Below are positions 11,345 through 20,263 of a stretch of 64,000 bases of DNA, one piece after another. The stretch is from Aphis gossypii. Its lineage: Eukaryota > Arthropoda > Insecta > Hemiptera > Aphididae. The notes under the pieces were generated by a model. The model searched no databases. It worked only from the letters and a program-made list of their open reading frames with translations, and was not told the DNA's origin. The stretch spans positions 62,001-126,000 of the forward strand of contig NW_026083053.1 of the NCBI RefSeq assembly GCF_020184175.1, given 5' to 3'. The translations under genes and the position numbers were made by a program. Positions within the stretch are counted from its first letter, which is position 1. Each line of letters starts with the position of its first letter.

Positions 11345-11632
11345 TCATTCCTTAGGTTTCTTAATTTCAGCGATATTTTCTGCATCATTTCCTACAAGAT
11401 CTGATATTTGAGATTTCATGTAGTCCACATTATCTTCCAGATCAGATACTTTAAATTTTAAATTTTCGGTTAATTGTTCGATATTTGATAATTTTTGTTC
11501 AATAATCTTAGTGTTATTTTCAAGTTGACTCATTTTTTCATTTAATTCAAATCTAATTATTTTTATAGAGTCATCGAATTTAGAAATAGTTTTTTTAGTT
11601 TCACCAGCTTGTGAACTACCAAACACATTCAT
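11345..11632 (-). CDS. Polinton small coiled-coil protein, copy 2
   Basis: The 95-residue protein starts MNVFGSSQAGETKK and then forms a heptad-like coiled coil rich in Leu, Ile, Glu and Lys to its end. The frame is intact with a real ATG. Its first 14 residues repeat, with two changes, the start of the protein encoded at 12031-11735, so the two are tandem duplicates. Polintons often carry small proteins of this kind downstream of integrase, possibly fibre or spike parts of the particle. That role is inference; no enzyme motif is present. Confidence 0.65.
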   Translation of the reverse strand: MNVFGSSQAGETKKTISKFDDSIKIIRFELNEKMSQLENNTKIIEQKLSNIEQLTENLKFKVSDLEDNVDYMKSQISDLVGNDAENIAEIKKPKE

Positions 11633-11734
11633 GACTAAAATTATTTTTAAAAAGTATATTATGTAAAAAAATTAATTTTTCTTAATATAATTTTCTTCGA
11701 TGATTTTCAAACGAGTGTTTAAATCTGAAATATA

Positions 11735-12031
11735 TTATCCATGATTCGGTAAAGAATTTTCATCAAATATACCCGTTATGCGTTTTATTTCGGTATTTAC
11801 ACTGTCTATAGAAGAAAGTATAAAAGAAAGTGTTGTATTTGTTTCTATATAATTATTAAACAGCTCTGACATGCGATTTTCCAGCGTTAGGAGATGAACA
11901 ACATTACTTTTTATGATATGAATTTCTTTCTGCTGATTATTTATTTCATTTTGTAATGTTTTATTACTTGACTGAATATCTGATATAATTTTTTTAGTAT
12001 CACCAGCTTGAGAACCTCCAAACACGTTCAT
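11735..12031 (-). CDS. Polinton small coiled-coil protein, copy 1
   Basis: The protein starts MNVFGGSQAGDTKK and has about 98 residues with coiled-coil heptads; it ends at 11735. In this copy it is in one frame with the integrase upstream, giving a 380-residue open frame from 12877. The joint passes through a long A-run on the minus strand (about 12070-12083), so the fusion probably comes from a length change in that run and the protein has its own start at 12031. Function unknown; see its duplicate at 11632. Confidence 0.6.
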   Translation of the reverse strand: MNVFGGSQAGDTKKIISDIQSSNKTLQNEINNQQKEIHIIKSNVVHLLTLENRMSELFNNYIETNTTLSFILSSIDSVNTEIKRITGIFDENSLPNHG

Positions 12032-12973
12032 AGCTATAATACGACTGACACTATATTTTAACATTATAAGTGTTTTTTTTTTTTTAATAAGTGTATTTAT
12101 CCAACTATTATGTGTGTTATCAAATCCAAGCCACTTGACAAGCATTTTATTTTGTTTTTTGCGTATAATTTTTTCGATCAGATATTCGTTCGGGTGTTCG
12201 GTTTTATGTATTTCCGCCGAGTAAAAACAACCGGCAATCGGTTTACCCGTATAATCTTGTAACTGATAAGTGACGGGTAATGTTTTATTTATTTTAATAA
12301 TTTCAAATATTTCAGTTGACCAGTTGGGCATATAATCTTTTGTAAACACACCTTTTTGTGCACTGATACGAACGTTATGACCAACTTTGAATTTAATTTT
12401 TTCATTATTAATTTCACGTTGTTTTATAGTCACTGACGTAGGATTTAAATCTGCTTGCACTGGTGTCATTCCTATAGTTCTGTGTTTTGAATTATTGTAT
12501 TCATTAAGCAGTTTTGGTAAAATTGAAATCCATTCGTGTGAGCCACGTGCCGTAAACTCTCTAAACATTTTTTCTTTTAGTGTACGATTAAATCGTTCAA
12601 CAATACATGCTTTTATGATGCTAAATGTAGAATATTTGTGTATGTTATATTTGGCCATCAGATTATCGAAATTAGTGTTGTAAAATTCTTTTCCGTTATC
12701 GAGTTGTAAAAGTTTCGGTGCTCTATCTATTAATATTTTAGACATCGCGTTTGTGACTTCTTTCCCAGTTTTCGATTTTAATGCTATAGCCCACGCAGAT
12801 TTAGTAAAGCAATCTATAACGCATAAAATATTCTTGTAACCTTTATTTTTCTTTGAATACGGTATCATTTCCACCAAGTCAGCCTGCCATAAATCATTTT
12901 TTCCATGTACGTTAACTCTGCGCCTAACGAAATTTTTCCGTGACGGTTTGTGTAGTTCAATAGCGATTTCACG
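12032..12973 (-). pseudogene. Polinton retroviral-type integrase with chromodomain
   Basis: The integrase frame opens at 12973 without an ATG and runs to the chromodomain. The DDE residues are D in LWQADLVEM (about 12890), D in LLQLDNGKEFYN and E in CIVERFNRTL. An SH3-like basic segment (VRISAQKG) follows, then a chromodomain ending WLGFDNTHNSWI. Polinton integrases of this type join the element ends to host DNA with a 6-bp target duplication. The module at 13151-12969 precedes it in another frame. It may be a separate gene or the N-terminus lost by a frameshift. Confidence 0.85.
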
Positions 12974-13151
12974 TTAAGACATTAGGTATTCGTTTTATTA
13001 TCCCAGCTTCATATAATTCTTCAAAAATCGATATTATTTCATTGGAGACGCCTGTATTACTAGCAGCTTTCGAAGCCAAAAGTAATCTTAGCCGGTCGAC
13101 TAACTCATTCGGATTATCCCAATACACTAAGTTATTTTTTTGTAATTTCAT
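12969..13151 (-). pseudogene. Conserved module upstream of Polinton integrase
   Basis: The 60-residue segment with NLVYWDNPNELVDRL, NTGVSNEI and FEELYEAGII matches the module at 17940-18100, which also precedes an integrase. It is therefore a conserved Polinton protein, or the N-terminus of integrase. It is cut on its 5' side by the Helitron fragment at about 13152. It ends with tga at 12969-12971, right where the integrase frame opens. No enzymatic motif is seen. Confidence 0.7.
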
Positions 13152-13804
13152 AGACAGACCACCAGAGGGAAATAATTTACGTATTATCTATAATCTATAT
13201 ACATATAGGAGACGGCCCCTATTCACTCATCAACGCCCAGACCAAACCGCTGGGTCTAGAGACTTGAAATTTTGTATAGAGGTTCCTTAAGCAATGTAAG
13301 GGTGCACTAAGAAAGGATTTTTCAAAATTAGCATTTTAAAGGGTTGCTAAAATGGGGATTTTGTGATTTACGATGGAATTTTTGTTTATAAATAATTGCT
13401 ATAACAACCTGATTTATGTGTTGATACATTTACATTTAGTCATTTTTTTAAAGTTTGTATATATTTTATATAGCTATATATATGTATTTTTTTCAAATTG
13501 TTTATCGCTGTTCAGTGTATTGATACACTGTAAAGTGAATACACAGTATAATTAATCTATATACATATAGTCATGCTAGGTCTCGATATGAGCATACTAA
13601 TTCCCGCCGGAAAGTTGAAAGACTGACACTTCCATGGAAAATAATGGTCAACTCAGGAATGACGTACAATCCTGACCTGGCTTATGAGGCAGAAAAAACT
13701 ATAGCTCTTGGTTCTATGAACCACAAGTGCGAATACTGCAATGCTCTAAAATGGAAAGAAGAAACCGCCGGAATGTGCTACAATAATGGCAAAGTGCAGC
13801 TTCC
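13152..13804 (+). mobile_element. Helitron fragment between integrase and capsid genes
   Basis: The block interrupts the Polinton. It separates the integrase module (ends 13151) from the capsid gene (ends near 13805). It contains a non-coding part with the direct repeat TAATCTATATACATATAG at about 13189 and 13552, and a coding remnant of Helitron type at 13644-13804. The exact 5' and 3' Helitron ends were not found. Confidence 0.6.
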
Positions 13805-13810
13805 ATTTTC
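13644..13810 (+). pseudogene. Helitron N-terminal protein fragment
   Basis: The frame carries TYNPDLAYEAEKTIALGSM followed by CEYCNALKWKEETAGMC and GKVQLP. This Cys-rich pattern sits near the N-terminus of insect Helitron Rep/helicase proteins, where it likely binds zinc. Only about 55 residues remain. The frame then enters Polinton sequence. The rest of the Helitron protein is missing. Confidence 0.65.
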
Positions 13811-14281
13811 ATTACTGAAATGTTCATAACTTTTTTTTTCAAACCTCAATGAAGGTCCTATACTGTTCTTTACGTTAAAACGTATTATACCATTACTGAA
13901 TATGGTTGTTCTAAAATCTATTTGATCAATCCCGATATCAAAAGTTATTTTCTCTGTCGATTTTATTCTAAAGTAATCGTTATCATTATTAAAGTCATCT
14001 ATTTGAGTCAAAATTTGATTTTTAATATCCTTAATATCGTAACACCCCTTTTTCAGTGTGATACAACAGATTGGAAATTTATTATTATTTAGTAAACGAT
14101 CGGGGTTTTCTAAATATATTTCGAAGTTGTTATTAGTTTCGTTTATGTTTGCAAATGTATTATATGTTTGCAAATTTAACAAAGCAATTTCCGAGTCATC
14201 GTATACATCAATTGGTGGACAATAATGTACAGATAATGTGGTTGTATTACCAGATAAACTTAAAGTAACTGATTCTTGCAT
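13805..14281 (-). pseudogene. Polinton penton-like capsid protein, N-terminal part
   Basis: The start is the ATG at 14281. The segment SGNTTTLSVHYCPPIDV, then ALLNLQTYNTF and NNNFEIYL, matches a protein common in insect Polintons that is thought to be the single-jelly-roll minor capsid (penton) protein. About 155 residues are left; relatives are longer. The 3' side is cut by the Helitron fragment, whose sequence adds a few foreign codons before the stop at 13778. It reads in the same direction as the protease and PLA2-like genes. The penton role is known for the family from published structure predictions; here it rests on pattern likeness. Confidence 0.6.
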
Positions 14282-14376
14282 TGTAAAAAATTAAGACATA
14301 AATGTCCATAATTAAATGAATTAAAATCTTGATAATTTGTGTAGTTATATTTAATTTTGTTTCCTTTAAAATAGTT

Positions 14377-14643
14377 TTATAGTTCAATCGGTGGAGGTAA
14401 ATCACCGAAGCTATCAAAATATTCAACCTTATCTTTAATTTTATAAAACGCTACCCAATGACTTCCATTACCGGAAGATACGTCTAAGTTTAATATACCA
14501 CATTCGATTGCGAGAGGTTTTTTAGGTAAGTTATCACGTGAAAATACTCCGCAGAAATGACTGATATTAAACTTTGTAACGTATTTTATAATATCTCTAG
14601 AAGTTAGTGGTCTGTTAGATAGCGTTTTTTTTCCTTGATCCAT
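14377..14643 (-). pseudogene. Polinton adenain-like cysteine protease, truncated
   Basis: The 88-residue frame starts at the ATG at 14643, overlapping the end of the PLA2-like gene by 29 bases in another frame. It shows the adenovirus-type protease fold motifs GSHWVAFY (catalytic His) and EYFDSFGDLPP (catalytic acid). The usual C-terminal part with the Gln and the catalytic Cys (NCGH-type motif) is missing, because a stop at 14377 follows directly after the FDSFG region. The protease would mature capsid precursors. This copy lacks its nucleophile. Confidence 0.82.
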
Positions 14644-15135
14644 TATTATTTAAATATAATCCATTACCTTTCTTTCTTTTTGAATTTTGTATTGCATTAT
14701 ACACACTGGCACTTCCAGACATTAAACTACCAAGTGCTGATAATCCTGCAAAAATAGGTATTAAGGGAATTGCACCACCTGTCTGACCTGGTGTTAAAAT
14801 CAACCTTTTACCAACATTTTTTTTTTTCGCTAACATTATACCATTTATTTTTATTTTTGTAGTACGTTTTCGTTTACGTTTACAACCCATTCCTATTTTT
14901 CTTTTAGCTTTCATTGCGTTTATTACGGTGTACGCAACGATTTTCTCTTTTCTAGGTGTATCTTTTGCTTTAAATCTTTCCCAAGCCCGAAGTTTTAACA
15001 CTTTATGTCTATCTTCTAAATGTTTTCTAGTTGCATGCAAAATATCGTGATCGTAACATGTAGTATCAAACGGGTTTATTCCTTTATCAACACAATCTAG
15101 TCACTTTTTTTAATTTTGCACCATGTCAACAATAC
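14615..15135 (-). pseudogene. Polinton PLA2-like domain protein with hydrophobic tail
   Basis: The frame is open from 15103 to 14615. Upstream coding likeness (about 15135-15104) is in another frame, so a frameshift lies near 15100. The N-terminal half has DKGINPFD, then CYDHDILH with the His-Asp pair of a phospholipase A2-like active site, followed by a helical RHK...AWERFKAKD region. A very basic stretch comes next, then a Gly/Ala/Ile-rich hydrophobic segment (TGGAIPLIPIFAG), then a basic tail. Such proteins occur in Polintons and adenovirus-like elements, with a likely role in membrane passage or core packing. The residue after HDIL is His where related proteins often have Tyr. Confidence 0.65.
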
Positions 15136-15239
15136 TAATAGTTTGAAATACGAGCTTCAAACGGATGACTATTTATAAGTGAGTTTACAAATCCTTTACC
15201 AGTCTTACCTGATTTACACTTATGAGTTGAACGTATCAT

Positions 15240-15978
15240 TTATAACTGATTATAAAGTAAAAATGCATGAGTATTTATACGAAAAAATGAACTTGATTGA
15301 GCAGAAAGATAAATTAGATATTACAAATGTTGATGTTCAGATAGAAAAAAAACCATCAAAACATGGATCATTATTACCTGATACCATACGTGCTATATTA
15401 GTTGGTCCTAGTGGTTCAGGAAAAACAAATATAATGTATAATTTAATTACCCATGAAAACGGGTTAAGATTTGAAAATATTTATCTATACTCTAAAACCT
15501 CAAATCAAGAAAAATATGTTTTGTTAAAAAAATAATAGATGATATAAAAGGTGCTAATTTTTTCATTTTTACAAGTGCTGATAAAGTTATAAAACCAAAC
15601 TTAACTAAAAAAAATTCCATTATAATTTTTGATGACGTTATATGTGGTCCGCAGTCAGTAATCAGAGAATACTTCTCAATTTGTAGACATTCAGGTGCTA
15701 GTTCAGTATTTTATTTAGCACAAACATATTCTAAAATACCAAAACAGTTAGTAAGAGATAACTCAATTTTTTTAATAATACTAAAACAAGACGATACAAA
15801 TTTACGACATATATTCAATGATAATTCGTCTACAGATATGGATTTCATTGAATTTCGGAAAATTTCCCATTTATGTTGGAATCATAGTGATTATGGGTTT
15901 ATGGTTATTGATAAAACTCGGGAAATGAATGAAGGAAGATATAGATGTGGTTTTCATACTTTTATTAAAATAAAATAA
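15240..15978 (+). pseudogene. Polinton genome-packaging ATPase (FtsK/HerA type)
   Basis: The Walker A motif GPSGSGKT lies near 15400-15425 and the Walker B motif SIIIFDDV near 15615-15640. Between them a frameshift in an A-run near 15530 splits the gene (15263-15535, then about 15535-15978). The YLAQTYSKIPKQLVRDN segment after Walker B is typical of Polinton packaging ATPases. The protein would pump DNA into the particle. It is transcribed away from the PLA2-like gene, with a promoter presumably in the 15136-15240 gap. An ATG at 15264 precedes the first conserved block. Confidence 0.82.
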
Positions 15979-16075
15979 ATGTAAGTATAAATATAAATAT
16001 AAAGTATAACTGAAATTATATACATTGTGTTGTCAATAGTCATACGATACAGTTATATTCACATTATTATTTGAA

Positions 16076-16683
16076 ATGATTAAAGAAAAAGTTTTATTGG
16101 AACATTTAATAACCTCAAAAAAAAATATAAAACGAAAAATAATGGAAATGAAAGGTGGTATCATAGATTCCGACAACTATTTTCGTGAAGCATTTAAACC
16201 AATAATAGTACCATTGAGCAACCAAACAGAAAAGAATACACAACCGGCTGATGAAATAAAACCGGAAACTTCAGACGTTAGTGATGATGATAATGATAAC
16301 GAATTAAATTCATCATTTTCAATTTTTTTCAATAAACGTCCTACATCAAAACGATATGATAAATCATATGGTATGTATTATGATAAAGCCAGCGATTCAT
16401 ATAAAATAGGAGGCTACTCTGTAACTTTTAGTCATGGTAACTTACAGTTATTTAATAAATACTATCCATGGACTGAAGGACTATGGTCTTTACTATGTGA
16501 GAAAGAACCAAAAATACAACTCTACAAGATATGGAATCTTATTACGACATTTTAAAAACTTCACGAGCTCATTTAAAAGCAGATGGGAAACCTAAAACCT
16601 CAAAGTTTCATAAATGGACGAATGTTGTAAAACCTCTATACGATAGTGTTGCCTCGCTGGGCGATTACGCTAAACTGTATTGA
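16076..16683 (+). pseudogene. Conserved Polinton protein, DUF8207-like
   Basis: The ATG at 16076 starts a protein with a Lys-rich N-terminus, an acidic middle (DVSDDDNDNE) and the conserved GGYSVTFSHGNLQLFN and TEGLWSLLCEKEP segment. The frame shifts near 16510 and continues with ESYYDILKTSRAHLKADG to a stop at about 16683. Similar proteins recur next to the ATPase in insect Polintons; their function is not known. The family name is from memory and was not searched. Confidence 0.6.
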
Positions 16684-16744
16684 GGTTGTTAATAATATAG
16701 TAATCGTTTTATTATAATATTATTAGATTAATATATTTTGTTTT

Positions 16745-17690
16745 ATATTTGTATAAGACTAGTGAGGGGACGTGGTTAAGCAACTTCACCAACACGTTAG
16801 GCGCTCGGGATAGGCAACTTCACTCTCGTCATTGCCATCCTCAGGAATGATGGTTGAGATGAGTTGCAACCGACACACAAGAATACCAACACACACAGGA
16901 CGAATTAATGGGAAACAGTTTATAAGACACAGGACGGCGAGAGGACGGAACAAGCTGGTTTGACACAATACCAGCACAACTTATGAACTAACTTAATTAC
17001 TAAGGCAGGCAACGTTGACACTTGTACCTGAATCCGTGATGCTCTGGTCGACCTAGGCGGCCTCTCACACACCACCCGGTGCTGGCGGACTTACGCGTCG
17101 TGGCCGGAAGCTGATATGTCCGCGAATGCTCGATGATCACGTCCCATAAGTTGGCGCACACAAGGTTGTGCACGAACACAAGTAGGTAGGTAGATAATTG
17201 AAATCAAAAAACTTACACGCTGTGTTTTTGACTGTAAATCGCTGATCGGTACGTTTTTATTAAATATTTAAATGACTCTGTTGGAGCCACCACCAGAATA
17301 CACAGTACAGTATAATATATTTAACAATGACAAATGGCGCTATACTAATAGCAAACAAACACTTATAGTAATGAGCTCAACATTCGACGCATTGCGAACT
17401 TGAGCACATATTATATATAAAAAAAATACACAATATAAAATATAAAAAATTAGGTGAATAACAAAAAAAAACTTGGAATGTGGAATAAAATTGAAAAAAA
17501 AAACTGATGATAGGAATTGGATTGTGTATCGTGACGGTCGTATTCTTTTATCATCTCGGGATTCTGATACCGTGGAGTGTTGATGTTATCGTCGTATTAT
17601 TTATACGACAATAACCGTATCTACGTTCCGATGATATATGGTTACGTAATTATAATCCCGCTCACTAACAGATAGAATGAAAAATTAGGA
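16745..17690. mobile_element. Unclassified GC-rich insertion
   Basis: Between two Polinton segments lies a block with much higher GC than its surroundings (about 16760-17200), followed by an AT-rich half. It may be the LTR and leader of a minus-strand retroelement: on the minus strand TGGTGGCTCCAACAG at about 17281-17296 could be a primer-binding site. No coding motif was recognised. Its edges share an imperfect TAGTGAG inverted match (16760 and 17668). The class is open. Confidence 0.35.
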
Positions 17691-17696
17691 AAAGCA

Positions 17697-18105
17697 ATTA
17701 AATGAAGAAATAGATAAAATTAATAACTCAAGAACTCCTCGATTAAGTTTAGCATAAATTACCGATCATTTATCTAGATCTAACACTAAACGTAGTAATA
17801 TTCATAATAATATAACTATACCAAATGATCCATTTGAATTTCGTCCAACAGCAAACAGTTCTATGACTACAGATCCAAAGAATGAAAAAATGTTTAATTT
17901 TACTGCAACCCCAAAGGTTAAGAGAGGTTCTGGTTTATATAAAGATGTAATACCTCAAACACAATTAGTTTATTATGACGATCCGAATGAACTAGTAACT
18001 AGATTAAATCTTCTAACATCATCACAAAATGTTGGTAATACTGGTGTCAATAATGAAATTATATCAATTTTAGAAGAATTACGCGAGAGAAATATTATAG
18101 TATAA
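17697..18105 (+). pseudogene. Conserved module upstream of second Polinton integrase
   Basis: One frame with a stop near 17756 runs to the taa at 18103-18105. Its C-terminal half (about 17960-18090) has LVYYDDPNELVTRLNLL, NTGVNNEI and LEELRERNII, the same module as at 13151-12969. The stop overlaps the ATG of the integrase frame (TAATG), so the two could be coupled genes. Role unknown. Confidence 0.65.
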
Positions 18106-19018
18106 TGACAATCTTAACCAGTTTAGCTGAGGAGTTACATGGACCAGCGAGAAAAATATTTCCTAGACGAAGCGTAGTAACACGGTTTAAAGATGATCTC
18201 TGGCAAGCTGATTTAATAGACATGCAACCACATTCTAGACAAAATAATGGTTTTAAATTCATTTTAATTATTATAGATACATTTACCAAGTATGTGTGGG
18301 TAGAAGCACTAAAAAATAAAACAGCAAAGGAGTGTACAAAAGGTATAATAAAAATATTAAAAAAAAATCAACCAAAATTATTACAATCAGATAACGGAAC
18401 AGAATTTTACAATAATGAATTTCAAAGTATAATGAATAAGTATCATATTAGACATTATTCAACATACAGCAGTATAAAGGCTGGTATGGTTGAACGCGTT
18501 ATAAAAACAATAAAAAATAAAATTTACAAATATTTTACATCAACAGGTTCATGGAATTGGATAAATTCAATTTTTAAATTAGTATATAATTATAATAATA
18601 CAAAACATTCAACAATAAAATGTTCACCACACGAAGCTCGGATCAACTCGGTTACAATAAAAAGAAAAACATTACAAATTAATACATGAAATAAACTTAA
18701 ATTTAAAATTAATGACAAAGTAAGAATATCTAAGTATAAACATAATTTCAGTAAAGGTTATACACCAAATTGGACAACAGAAGTGTTCACTATTTCTAAA
18801 ATTTTAAATACAGATCCATTAACTTATCAACTAAAAGATAGTTCAAATAATGTAATATTAGGCTATTTTTATACACAAGAATTAAAAAAAACATTTTTTC
18901 CCGACACCTTTCTCATTGAACGTATTATAAAATAAAATAAAAACAAATTATATGTTAAATGGTTAGGTTTTAACAACAGTCATAATTCGTGGATTGATGT
19001 GAACGATATTTTAAAATA
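18105..19018 (+). pseudogene. Second Polinton integrase with chromodomain
   Basis: The ATG at 18105 opens a 194-residue frame with the three catalytic residues: D in LWQADLIDM, D in LLQSDNGTEFYNN and E in AGMVERVIKTIK. A stop at 18687-18689 and another near 18930 interrupt the same protein. It continues through the VRISKYKHNFSKGY SH3-like part to a chromodomain with WLGFNNSHNSWID ending at 19018. It lies on the opposite strand to the integrase at 12 kb and differs from it clearly, so it is from another Polinton copy. Confidence 0.85.
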
Positions 19019-19524
19019 GTAAATAAACGAAATGTATCAATCAATATTTATTATTTTAATTGTATAAACCATTTTATTATTACAATGTTTGGATCTATTT
19101 CATTTTTATGTTAATTTATTTTTTAATTGATTACCGAATGTTATAATTGAATTAAATCCGTTAATCTTTTTACTACCATATCCCTACTAATCTGCCAATC
19201 GATGTATGTATGTACATACATACATACATACATACATAACCTTACCTGTATGTATGTATTTTCAATATCGATTTCTAATTTGGAATTATAGGTTTTGAAT
19301 GAATATTTGGTTTATCAACAATTATTCTAGGTTTGTTCATTCTGAAAAATTAAATGTTATACTGTTTAGCTAATTGTTTAAACATGCATTTTAGTAATAA
19401 AATAAAAAAATGAATAAATAACGTTTTTTGTTTTTTTTTTTTTAAATTGTATTTCCTATATTTTTTTAATCAATATTATAATTTTTATTGAATACTATAT
19501 CAATTTTACATCAGTCTGCTAAAA
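19019..19524. other. AT-rich stretch without recognised genes
   Basis: Apart from the TACA microsatellite I see only poly-T runs and no coding pattern. Confidence 0.55.
19203..19258. repeat. TACA microsatellite
   Basis: A run of (TACA)n flanked by GTATGTAT on both sides makes a short imperfect palindrome. Confidence 0.9.
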
Positions 19525-19799
19525 TTACATAAGAAGATCCGGTACAGGGTTTACAATATTGATTCTTAATTGTAATGCATTAATTGAATATAAACTCCAA
19601 CCACTTCCTTTAGTTACAAAATTACTTTCCTCTTTGTTAATTTTATGAAACATTTTTTTTAATAAATTTTCGAAATTTGAATTTGTATATGCCAAAACAT
19701 TCACTGTTTTAAATAAATATCTTGGTGTTCCTGTGTTAACACATGTACGTAAACACAGTTGAGATATAAGTTAAATTTAATACTAGTTTGTTGTGTCAT
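19525..19799 (-). pseudogene. Polinton polB N-terminal fragment
   Basis: From the ATG at 19799 a short frame shifts near 19735 and continues with RYLFKTVNVLAYTNSN, FENLLKKMFHKI and KGSGWSLYSINALQL. The KGSG-hydrophobic pattern is shared with the N-terminal region of polB at about 33030. It ends at 19525. It faces the integrase at 18.1-19.0 kb and may be part of the same Polinton remnant. No catalytic region is left. Confidence 0.6.
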
Positions 19800-20263
19800 T
19801 TTTTTTTAATTTACAAAATAACAATAAAAATAATTTATTATTATTACAATCGATAGCGTTAACCATTGAATGATCGAGGTTAATTTTTAAAAGGTAGTGG
19901 TTATTTTCACGTCCTACCCTGTGATTGGTCGTAGTATTGATAAGAAATATTTCTCTATGAGTTATTTATAAATATGCCCCATAGTTTTATGTATTATAAT
20001 ATAATATAATATTATTATATTCTTACTCTATGGTTTTAACCGAGGCTTAAACAATGTTAAAATTATAATACAGTATTACAGTCATACAAATTAATTTTAA
20101 TAAGTCACAAGTTAACCAATAAATAAATAAATCAATAATTCAATAATAATACAAATATATTTAGTCGCAGCATCTTAAGTACATATGGGACAGATCCAAG
20201 TAGGTGTCAATTTTTTAATTTGAATGACTTGGTAGATGGCAAGCCAACTTCCTTCAGTTATTT

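Noticed and set aside
16760..17668. TIR pair TAGTGAGGGGAC / TAGTGAGCGGGAT
   Set aside because: Likeness stops after about 12 bases and no target duplication is seen. Too weak to define a DNA transposon.
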